A stretch of DNA of 12,990 bases. Origin: Porticoccaceae bacterium (GTDB taxonomy: Bacteria; Pseudomonadota; Gammaproteobacteria; Pseudomonadales; Porticoccaceae). The notes beneath the pieces are model-generated. The model saw only the letters and a list, made by a program, of their open reading frames with translations. It was not told the origin of the DNA and did not search any database. This document shows positions 7,024-12,990 of this stretch, in pieces; positions within the stretch are counted from its first letter, which is position 1, and each line of letters starts with the position of its first letter. A program made the position numbers and the translations under genes. The DNA lies in the NCBI GenBank assembly GCA_019090225.1, contig JAHRWI010000084.1, forward strand, positions 1 to 12,990, written 5' to 3'.

Positions 7024-9108
7024 ATGTCCGACACCGTCAGTTATTCCAAACAGGGCGCCATTGGCCTGATCAAAGTTAACAACCCACCAGTGAATGCCTT
7101 ATGCCAATCCGTCCGCGCCGGGCTGAAAGAATCAGTGGAGAGCCTGCTGGCCGATGACGCCGTTAAAGCCATCGTATTGATTTGCGAAGGCCGCACCTTT
7201 ATTGCGGGTGCCGACATCACTGAATTTGCCACCGGCATGGGCGAGCCGGGCTTAGTGCCAGTAATCGGCACCATGGAAACTGCGGGCAAACCCATCGTTG
7301 CAGCCATTCACGGTACTGCCCTGGGCGGCGGACTCGAAGTAGCCCTGGGCAGTCATTACCGCGTGGCCCTGGCCAGTGCCTTCGTGGGTCTACCCGAAGT
7401 CAATTTGGGCCTGCTGCCCGGCGCGGGTGGCACACAACGCCTGCCTCGACTGGTCGGTGCACAGGCGGCTCTGGATATGATTGTCGGCGGAGGCCATGTG
7501 CCCGCCACTCAGGCTAAGGAACTAGGCATAGTCGATGAAATCGTCGAAGGTGATCTCTTAGAAGCCAGTATTGCCTACGCAGAGAAATTAGTCGCCGACG
7601 GCAAAGGCCCACGCGCCATTAGAGACATCACTCCCGAATCCGTCGATTCCGCTATATTCGACCAGTACGAAGCCAGCATCGCCCGCAAGCAACGGGGCTT
7701 TTTAGCGCCCTTTCATATCATCAAATGTATTCGCGCCGCTTTTGAATTGCCCTTCGATGAAGGCATGGCCAGGGAACAGGAGCTGTTCGATGAGCTGATG
7801 GCCTCGTCTGAATCAAAATCCCAGCAACATATCTTCTTCGCCGAACGGGAAGTCGCCAAAGTGCCCGGTCTGCCAAAAGACACGGCCAAACGGGACATCA
7901 AAACCGCAGCCATCATCGGCGCAGGCACCATGGGTGGCGGCATCGCCATGAATTTTGCCAACGCGGGCATCCCGGTGAAACTTCTGGAATTAAAACAGGA
8001 ATTTCTCGACAAGGGTCTCGCCACCATTCGCAGTAACTACGAAAACACCGCGAAAAAAGGCCGCATCACTCAGGACGATGTCGAAACCCGCATGGCACTG
8101 ATCGAACCCACCACCTCTTACGACGATATTAAAGATGTGGATATCGTCATCGAAGCGGTGTTCGAAAATATGGATGTTAAAAAAGAAGTCTTCAAAACCC
8201 TCGATGGCGTTTGTAAACAAGGCGCCATTCTTGCCACCAACACCTCCACACTGGACGTTGACGAAATCGCCAGCGTCACAAAACGACCTCAAGACGTGAT
8301 CGGCATGCACTTCTTTAGCCCAGCAAATGTGATGCGGCTACTGGAAAACGTCCGCGGTGAAAAAACCGCTGACGACGTTATCGCCACCGTGATGAGCCTG
8401 TCCAAGCGCATCGGTAAAATTGGTGCTTTGGTGGGAGTTTGCGACGGTTTTGTCGGCAACCGCATGCTCCACGCCCGCACCCGCGAGTCGGCCTTTCTGG
8501 TCGAAGAAGGCGCGACCCCGGAACAAATCGATAAAGTACTGTTCGACTACGGCTTCCCCATGGGACCCTTCACCATGGCCGATATGGCCGGGCTGGACGT
8601 CGGCTATAAAGTCCGCGAAGAACGCCGTAAAGCCGGCAAGATCGAAAAACGCGACTCCGTCTGGATCGATAAAATTGTCGAAATGGGCCGCCACGGCCAA
8701 AAAACCAATGCCGGTATTTATCTTTATGAAGATGGTCGCACCCCTATTCCCGACCCCATCGTTAAAGATCTAATCGCCCAGTGCGCCAAAGAAGCAGGTA
8801 TCGAACAACGTCAAATAAGCGATCAGGAAATTCTCGAACGCTGCATGTACCCGATGATCAACGAAGGCGCTCTCATTCTCGAAGAAGGCATCGCCGCCAG
8901 ACCTCTGGACATCGATATCATCTGGATTAACGGCTACGGCTATCCCGCCTACAAAGGTGGCCCCATGTTCTGGGCCGATCAAATCGGTTTGAAAAATATT
9001 TATGAGGCCTATCTGAAATATGCCGATAAATTTGGCGAGCACTACTGGCAGCCTGCGCCGCTACTGGAAAAACTGGCGAAGGAAGGCAAAGGCTTTTACG
9101 ACCTGTAA
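7024..9108 (+). CDS. Bifunctional enoyl-CoA hydratase / 3-hydroxyacyl-CoA dehydrogenase
   Basis: This is a fatty-acid beta-oxidation enzyme. It hydrates trans-2-enoyl-CoA to 3-hydroxyacyl-CoA, then oxidises it with NAD+. The 694 residues are shorter than E. coli FadB (729) or FadJ (714), and the layout also resembles the peroxisomal multifunctional enzyme. The crotonase domain spans about 1-190, with the oxyanion-hole block AGADI (61-65) and general acid/base pair Glu105 (GGGLE) and Glu125 (LPEV). A linker (190-290) leads to the NAD-binding Rossmann domain, with GAGTMGGGIA at 299-308. The dehydrogenase dyad is His429 (GMHFFSP) and Glu441, with Asn479 in GFVGNR. Two C-terminal dehydrogenase helical domains cover about 477-575 and 605-690. 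No thiolase partner (fadA) follows, so it is probably not a classical fadBA operon. The GGGGGA upstream is an acceptable binding site. All visible catalytic residues are intact. Confidence 0.95.
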   Translation: MSDTVSYSKQGAIGLIKVNNPPVNALCQSVRAGLKESVESLLADDAVKAIVLICEGRTFIAGADITEFATGMGEPGLVPVIGTMETAGKPIVAAIHGTALGGGLEVALGSHYRVALASAFVGLPEVNLGLLPGAGGTQRLPRLVGAQAALDMIVGGGHVPATQAKELGIVDEIVEGDLLEASIAYAEKLVADGKGPRAIRDITPESVDSAIFDQYEASIARKQRGFLAPFHIIKCIRAAFELPFDEGMAREQELFDELMASSESKSQQHIFFAEREVAKVPGLPKDTAKRDIKTAAIIGAGTMGGGIAMNFANAGIPVKLLELKQEFLDKGLATIRSNYENTAKKGRITQDDVETRMALIEPTTSYDDIKDVDIVIEAVFENMDVKKEVFKTLDGVCKQGAILATNTSTLDVDEIASVTKRPQDVIGMHFFSPANVMRLLENVRGEKTADDVIATVMSLSKRIGKIGALVGVCDGFVGNRMLHARTRESAFLVEEGATPEQIDKVLFDYGFPMGPFTMADMAGLDVGYKVREERRKAGKIEKRDSVWIDKIVEMGRHGQKTNAGIYLYEDGRTPIPDPIVKDLIAQCAKEAGIEQRQISDQEILERCMYPMINEGALILEEGIAARPLDIDIIWINGYGYPAYKGGPMFWADQIGLKNIYEAYLKYADKFGEHYWQPAPLLEKLAKEGKGFYDL

Positions 9109-9133
9109 GCCTGATACGCGCTTCGGTTTTTTA

Positions 9134-9176
9134 TAGACCATCAGACTAAACAGTCCTCGTTTTATCTGATGGTCTA
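9134..9176. repeat. Perfect 12-bp inverted repeat between the beta-oxidation and GST genes
   Basis: TAGACCATCAGA (9134-9145) and its exact reverse complement TCTGATGGTCTA (9165-9176) flank a 19-base loop. A run of six T lies just before the left arm and none follows the right arm. It is therefore not a canonical intrinsic terminator in either direction, though the hairpin could still block read-through. It could also be an operator for the GST gene, ending 19 bases before its ATG. Confidence 0.7.
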
Positions 9177-9195
9177 AGACCGCGTCCCCCAACCC

Positions 9196-9828
9196 ATGCC
9201 AAACCTTCGCCCTCTTCTCTATACCTTCCGACGCTGCCCCTACGCCATGCGCGCAAGAATGGCGCTGTACAGCGCTGGCATCCAGGTCGATATTGTTGAG
9301 GTCGCCTTAAAAGAAAAGCCCGCCGACATGCTGGCCCTGTCAGCCAAAGGCACAGTACCGGTTTTGCAGCTCAAAGATGGTCGGGTGCTAGATGAAAGCC
9401 TGGCAATTATGGATTGGGCACTACACCAAAATGACCCCGATCATTGGCTGCCAGAAGCTAGCTCCGATGCTGCAGCAAGGCTCTGCCATGAACTCATCAC
9501 AGAAAATGACAGTACTTTTAAACAGGCCCTGGATCGATACAAATATCCCCAGCGATATGCCGACGAAGACTGCTCGAATGCCAGAGAGGATGGCCTGGTA
9601 TTTTTAAATAAACTGAATAGTCAGCTTGCCACTCAGCCCTACCTGCTGGGTGAGACACTGAGTTATGCCGATATCGCGATCTTCCCTTTCATCCGCCAGT
9701 TTGCCAACGTTGATTTCGACTGGTTTGAGGATAGCCAGTTAGCAGGTTTACAAACCTGGCTTGATGAAAGAGTTAATAGCGTGCTCTTCAAAACCATTAT
9801 GGAAAAGAACCGCTCTCTGCTGATTTAA
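9196..9828 (+). CDS. Glutathione S-transferase-like protein
   Basis: This is a cytosolic thioredoxin-fold protein of 210 residues, a normal GST length. The N-terminal domain (about 1-80) carries R-R-C-P-Y-A-M-R-A-R, with Cys14 at the place used by omega-, beta- and glutaredoxin-like GSTs. The cis-Pro motif T-V-P-V-L has Pro55, and D-E-S (66-68) is where the gamma-glutamyl group of glutathione normally binds. The C-terminal helical domain (about 90-205) includes the Y-L-L-G-E-T-L-S-Y-A-D-I-A-I-F-P-F block, with the conserved Asp of the GST N-capping box. The substrate cannot be inferred. A CPxA active site suggests thiol-transferase or glutathione-dependent reductase chemistry rather than classical conjugation, which is an inference. 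No Shine-Dalgarno is visible upstream of the ATG, and a 12-bp inverted repeat ends just before it. Confidence 0.9.
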   Translation: MPNLRPLLYTFRRCPYAMRARMALYSAGIQVDIVEVALKEKPADMLALSAKGTVPVLQLKDGRVLDESLAIMDWALHQNDPDHWLPEASSDAAARLCHELITENDSTFKQALDRYKYPQRYADEDCSNAREDGLVFLNKLNSQLATQPYLLGETLSYADIAIFPFIRQFANVDFDWFEDSQLAGLQTWLDERVNSVLFKTIMEKNRSLLI

Positions 9829-10098
9829 TAACAAGACCTCCTCAACCGACACAGGCCATCAGCACCAGAGGCCAACAATATTCTCAACCTTGACTGTGGC
9901 CAACTATCATCTGCTTGATCAGCCACAAGTTTAAATTGTAAATACCTGTTAAATTTCGGCCTTCTGTTTTACTGAGTTAATCAGCTAAGATTTATAGGGC
10001 ACCAACAGTTAAGCGGCATCACTACTATTTAAAACCACCTCACTTTAAAAAATGCGATTCCCGGTATGGGTATCACTCCCTTACGAACAAAGGCTCTT
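9829..10098 (+). other. AT-rich intergenic region upstream of the HlyD-RbbA genes
   Basis: This region holds no convincing gene and no clear terminator for the GST gene. The AT-rich core (9928-9956 and 9991-9997) is the likely promoter region for the transporter. The best -35 match is TTGACT (9890-9895), but its best -10 at 18 bases (CTTGAT, 9914-9919) is poor. TTTACT (9968-9973) with TTTATA at 17 bases (9991-9996) is an alternative. None is strong enough to call alone. An upstream in-frame ATG at 10066 has no good ribosome binding site. Confidence 0.4.
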
Positions 10099-11253
10099 AT
10101 GAAAACAGGCTTAAAACGGATTTTTAGCGGGACGGCTCTGCTCCTGATAATTCTTGCTGGCATTCTGTTTTGGTGGCAATTTCAGGCCCCGGCTTTACCC
10201 GCTGGCATCACCGCTGGCAATGGCCGCGTAGAGGCGACCGAATATGACATTGCGACAAAACGCTCTGCCCGCGTAGCTAAGGTGTTTGTTAGCGAAGGCG
10301 ATATGGTTGGTTCCGGGCAGGTGCTCGCCCAGATGGACTGCGCTGATCTTCAGGCTCAGCTCAGGGAGGCGGAAGCCCGGTTGAGAGAAGCCAAAGAGGG
10401 GAAAAAGTATGCCGAGGCCATCGTTGAACAACGAAAAAGTGAACTGGCCTACGCCGAGGCGGAATTAAATCGATCCCTCAAGCTGGTAAAAAAGGGGCAT
10501 GTCTCCGAAGAGCGCCTGGACCAGCATCGCATGAGCAAATTAAGTGCAGAGGCCGCACTCACAGCCGCCCAGGTGTTAATTGGTCAGTCCGTTGCTGGCA
10601 TTGATGCGGCTACCGCTCGTATCGAGCGGCTTAATACTGACATTGCCGACAGTACGCTCAAGGCCCCGGTGGGTAGCCGTGTGCTTTATCGTCTGGCAGA
10701 ACCCGGCGAGGTGCTACCGGCTGGGGGCAAGGTTCTTACGGTGCTGGATTTGGCCGATGTGTACATGACTATTTTCCTGCCAACTGCGGAGGCTGGCCGT
10801 GTCAGCATTGGCGCGGACGCACGTATCACCCTCGATGCAATATCCGGACTGGTCATCCCGGCAAAAATCTCCTTTGTTGCTGCGCGTGCCCAGTTCACAC
10901 CCCGGGAAGTGGAAACCCGTACCGAGCGTGAAAAATTGATGTTTCGCATCAAAGTTAAAATCGATCCGACCATTCTCCTGGCGCACATCGGCAAGGTAAA
11001 AACCGGGGTGCCGGGCATGGCCTATATCAAACTTGACCCACAGGCGGAATGGCCGACCTTTCTTGAGGCCCGTGTTCCCACTGGCAATTCAACCGACGAT
11101 TCAATCGACAATTCAACAGACGATTCAGTAGACAGTTCAATGGGCAGGGAGCCTGCAGTAAAACAGCAATCACAAAGTGCTGCGCCAATGGCCACGCCCC
11201 CAGTAAGTGCAGCCCCGGCACTGGAAAGTAAGAACTCACCACCTCCGCTATGA
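10099..11253 (+). CDS. HlyD-family membrane fusion protein (YhiI-like)
   Basis: This is the periplasmic adaptor of an ABC exporter, anchored in the inner membrane by one N-terminal helix. I choose the ATG at 10099 (384 residues) because AAAGG lies five bases upstream. The in-frame ATG at 10066 (395 residues) has no comparable site and adds a non-hydrophobic leader. From the chosen start, a basic N-terminus leads to a membrane helix at about 11-28. A lipoyl half-domain follows (G-R-V-E-A-T-E, about 42-80), then an alpha-helical hairpin rich in Glu, Ala, Gln and Arg (about 82-185). The second lipoyl half starts at L-K-A-P and includes A-E-P-G-E-V-L-P-A-G-G, and a beta-barrel carries Q-F-T-P-R-E-V-E-T. 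These blocks match E. coli YhiI closely from memory. That protein ends just after its W-P motif, whereas this one continues about 55 residues with an Asp/Ser repeat and an Ala/Pro-rich end. The stop overlaps the rbbA-like start (ATGA). Confidence 0.93.
   Translation: MKTGLKRIFSGTALLLIILAGILFWWQFQAPALPAGITAGNGRVEATEYDIATKRSARVAKVFVSEGDMVGSGQVLAQMDCADLQAQLREAEARLREAKEGKKYAEAIVEQRKSELAYAEAELNRSLKLVKKGHVSEERLDQHRMSKLSAEAALTAAQVLIGQSVAGIDAATARIERLNTDIADSTLKAPVGSRVLYRLAEPGEVLPAGGKVLTVLDLADVYMTIFLPTAEAGRVSIGADARITLDAISGLVIPAKISFVAARAQFTPREVETRTEREKLMFRIKVKIDPTILLAHIGKVKTGVPGMAYIKLDPQAEWPTFLEARVPTGNSTDDSIDNSTDDSVDSSMGREPAVKQQSQSAAPMATPPVSAAPALESKNSPPPL
11086..11144 (+). repeat. 24-bp tandem repeat, about 2.4 copies, in the HlyD protein tail
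   Basis: Copies at 11086-11109 and 11110-11133 differ at only a few bases, and a third partial copy starts at 11134. Each unit encodes N-S-T-D-D-S-[IV]-D, so the repeat stays in frame and makes an acidic, Ser-rich, probably disordered stretch. Slippage or recombination could change the copy number without breaking the frame. Confidence 0.8.
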
Positions 11254-12990
11254 AGGAAGAGTCGCCTGCTGCACGGATTACCAACCTGAGCCACCGCTAC
11301 GGCAAAGCTGAAGCCCTATCATCGATCAATCTGGCTATTCCCGCTGGCTGTATGGCGGGGCTGATCGGCCCGGACGGTGTTGGCAAATCAACCCTGCTGG
11401 CGCTGCTTGCCGGTGTGCGGAAAATTCAAAGCGGACAGGTCGTCACACTTGATGCTGACATGGGCAAGGCTCGCCATCGTGCAAAGACCTGCCCACGCAT
11501 TGCCTATATGCCCCAGGGTCTGGGTAAAAACCTGTATATGAGTTTAACAGTGCTGGAAAACGTGGACTTTTTTGGTCGCCTGTTTGGCCAGCAGCGTGAA
11601 GAGCGCCAGTGGCGCATTGACGAACTGCTTGAAAGCACCGGCCTTGCACCCTTTAAAAACCGCCCCGCGGGTCATCTTTCTGGCGGCATGAAACAAAAAC
11701 TCGGGCTGTGTTGCGCGCTGATTCACGACCCCGATTTACTGATACTGGACGAACCCACGACCGGCGTAGACCCGCTATCCCGGCGGCAATTCTGGGCATT
11801 AATAGCGCGCATTCGCAGCCGGGATTTCCGCAATAACAGTCTTTCTCACGGCGATACCGAAAAACCCGCCATGAGCGTACTGGTGTCCACCGCCTATATG
11901 GAGGAAGCCCAGCACTTCGACTGGCTGGCGGCCATGGACGACGGTGAGGTGCTTGCCACAGGCACCCCGATCGAACTCATTAGCGAGGCCAGACACAGAG
12001 GCAATGGCACCAGCGTAAACAACCTCGACGAAGCCTATATACAGCTTTTACCAGAGGCAAAACGCGGCAGCCATAAAAACCTGGTGATACCGCCGCGCAT
12101 CACCCAAGGCGACGGGCCTGCGGCCATCCGGACCAGAAACCTGAGCAAACAGTTCGGTGATTTTACCGCCGTCGATAATGTCAGCTTCGAAATTAGCCGT
12201 GGTGAAATTTTTGGCTTTGTCGGCTCCAACGGTTGCGGCAAAACCACCACCATGAAAATACTGACCGGTCTGCTACCGGCCAGTTCTGGACAGGCAGAAC
12301 TATTTGGGCACCCCCTGGATGCCAGTGATCTGGCGACCCGCAAACGGGTGGGTTTTATGTCTCAGGGCTTTTCCCTCTATAGCGAGCTAAGCGTCCTGCA
12401 AAATCTTGAACTTCATGCGCGGCTGTTTCACCTGCCCACAGCAAAAGCTAAGGCTCGTATTGATCAACTAATGGGTCGTTTTGGCCTAAGCTACTACGCA
12501 GCTGATCTCGCCAGCCGGTTGCCCCTGGGTATGCGCCAACGTCTGTCGCTAGCCGTGGCCGCTATTCACGAACCGGAAATACTAATTCTGGATGAACCCA
12601 CGTCAGGCGTAGACCCCGTGGCCCGCGATAGTTTTTGGCAACTATTAATCGAACTGAGTCGCGACGAGGGTGTAACAATATTTGTTTCAACCCACTTTAT
12701 GAACGAAGCAGAACGCTGTGATCGCATTTCATTAATGCACGCAGGCAAGGTGCTGATTACCGATTCACCGAAGGCGATTATCGACTCTCGTCAGGCGCAA
12801 AACCTTGATGACGCCTTTGTTGCTTATCTGGAAGAATATACTCTGGAAACGTCCAAACCAGACAAGCAAGACCAGGAGGATCTGGATGAACAAAAAATAC
12901 TACACGAACAAAAAACACGACAGGATCAAGCACCGCCAAGGATAAATTATTCCACCCCCGCCAGCAGACAACAAAAGCAAAAAACCCAAA
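11250..12990 (+). CDS. rbbA: RbbA-like ABC protein with two ATPase domains, 3' end cut by window edge
   Basis: This matches E. coli RbbA (YhiH, 911 residues), an ABC protein with two fused nucleotide-binding domains followed by an ABC-2 type membrane domain. RbbA was reported as a ribosome-associated ATPase, while its operon context suggests export. The first 580 residues are visible with no stop. Domain 1 has Walker A GPDGVGKST (40-48), Q-loop Gln89, signature LSGGM (143-147), Walker B LLILDEP (163-169) and Ala215 where the H-loop His is expected. Domain 2 has Walker A GSNGCGKTT (325-333), Q-loop Gln372, a deviant signature LPLGM (424-428), Walker B ILILDEP (444-450) and His482. After about 530 comes a hydrophilic Gln/Lys/Asp-rich linker. 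The membrane part lies beyond the window. It overlaps the HlyD gene by four bases (ATGA), so coupling is likely. A yhhJ-like permease should follow. Confidence 0.94.
   Translation, partial: MKEESPAARITNLSHRYGKAEALSSINLAIPAGCMAGLIGPDGVGKSTLLALLAGVRKIQSGQVVTLDADMGKARHRAKTCPRIAYMPQGLGKNLYMSLTVLENVDFFGRLFGQQREERQWRIDELLESTGLAPFKNRPAGHLSGGMKQKLGLCCALIHDPDLLILDEPTTGVDPLSRRQFWALIARIRSRDFRNNSLSHGDTEKPAMSVLVSTAYMEEAQHFDWLAAMDDGEVLATGTPIELISEARHRGNGTSVNNLDEAYIQLLPEAKRGSHKNLVIPPRITQGDGPAAIRTRNLSKQFGDFTAVDNVSFEISRGEIFGFVGSNGCGKTTTMKILTGLLPASSGQAELFGHPLDASDLATRKRVGFMSQGFSLYSELSVLQNLELHARLFHLPTAKAKARIDQLMGRFGLSYYAADLASRLPLGMRQRLSLAVAAIHEPEILILDEPTSGVDPVARDSFWQLLIELSRDEGVTIFVSTHFMNEAERCDRISLMHAGKVLITDSPKAIIDSRQAQNLDDAFVAYLEEYTLETSKPDKQDQEDLDEQKILHEQKTRQDQAPPRINYSTPASRQQKQKTQ

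Noticed and set aside
8338..8700. 120-codon and other minus-strand frames inside the beta-oxidation gene
   Set aside because: They overlap intact catalytic domains on the plus strand and their products look like antisense translation, rich in Phe, His and Asp.
9109..9133. GC stretch plus TTTTTT after the beta-oxidation gene as an intrinsic terminator
   Set aside because: Only about five imperfect pairs (AAGCC with GGTTT, one wobble) around a 13-base loop can be drawn, so the stem is not convincing.
10066..10098. Longer HlyD protein starting at 10066
   Set aside because: The ATG at 10099 has AAAGG at good spacing, while the one at 10066 has no binding site and adds 11 residues not expected for the family. 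It remains possible.
12874..12990. Possible dnaX-like programmed frameshift (AGGAGG followed by six A at 12892-12897)
   Set aside because: The A run does not form a proper slippery heptamer in the rbbA frame (CAA AAA ATA). No strong downstream stem is evident, and the -1 frame gives no recognisable product.
1..12990. Mobile elements, CRISPR arrays, tRNA or rRNA genes, toxin-antitoxin or defence genes
   Set aside because: I looked on both strands and saw no transposase or integrase motifs, no regularly spaced repeats and no cloverleaf. The gene content is housekeeping plus one exporter.

Overview
The window looks like chromosomal DNA from a gammaproteobacterium with moderate G+C. A Pseudomonas- or Cellvibrionales-like organism, perhaps marine, is my inference. 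The main support is gene order: maf-mreD-mreC-mreB on the minus strand, divergent from gatC-gatA-gatB on the plus strand, which is the arrangement I know from Pseudomonas. The protein sequences also resemble gammaproteobacterial families. No mobile element, CRISPR array, tRNA or rRNA was seen.

Layout. Positions 1-3138 (minus strand, transcribed right to left) hold mreB, mreC, mreD and a maf gene cut by the left edge. These are the rod-shape cytoskeleton plus a nucleotide house-cleaning pyrophosphatase. Positions 3139-3352 are a divergent intergenic region where two weak promoter candidates share a -35 area. Positions 3353-6652 hold gatCAB, the tRNA-dependent amidotransferase. Positions 6688-6978 hold a small conserved protein resembling the PA4642 family. 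Positions 7024-9108 encode a fused enoyl-CoA hydratase / 3-hydroxyacyl-CoA dehydrogenase of fatty-acid beta-oxidation. Positions 9196-9828 encode a glutathione S-transferase-like protein. Positions 10099-11253 and 11250 to the right edge encode a HlyD-type membrane fusion protein and a tandem-ATPase ABC protein. These two match the E. coli yhiI-rbbA pair closely, and a yhhJ-like permease would be expected beyond the window.

How the genes work together. MreB filaments and the envelope proteins MreC and MreD form one morphogenetic complex. GatC, GatA and GatB form one enzyme. The HlyD protein and RbbA-like ATPase form an export or translocation module with overlapping start and stop codons. The beta-oxidation gene, the PA4642-like gene and the GST have no obvious functional link to their neighbours.

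Most of the window is ordinary housekeeping sequence, and I see no convincing undescribed system. The points worth a second look are: an apparent AUC start codon for mreC behind a good ribosome binding site; 18-bp tandem repeats giving an acidic hexad tail on MreC; a 24-bp tandem repeat inside a novel-looking tail on the HlyD protein; a 24-residue insertion in Maf; a perfect 12-bp inverted repeat before the GST gene; and the asymmetric ATP sites of the RbbA-like protein.
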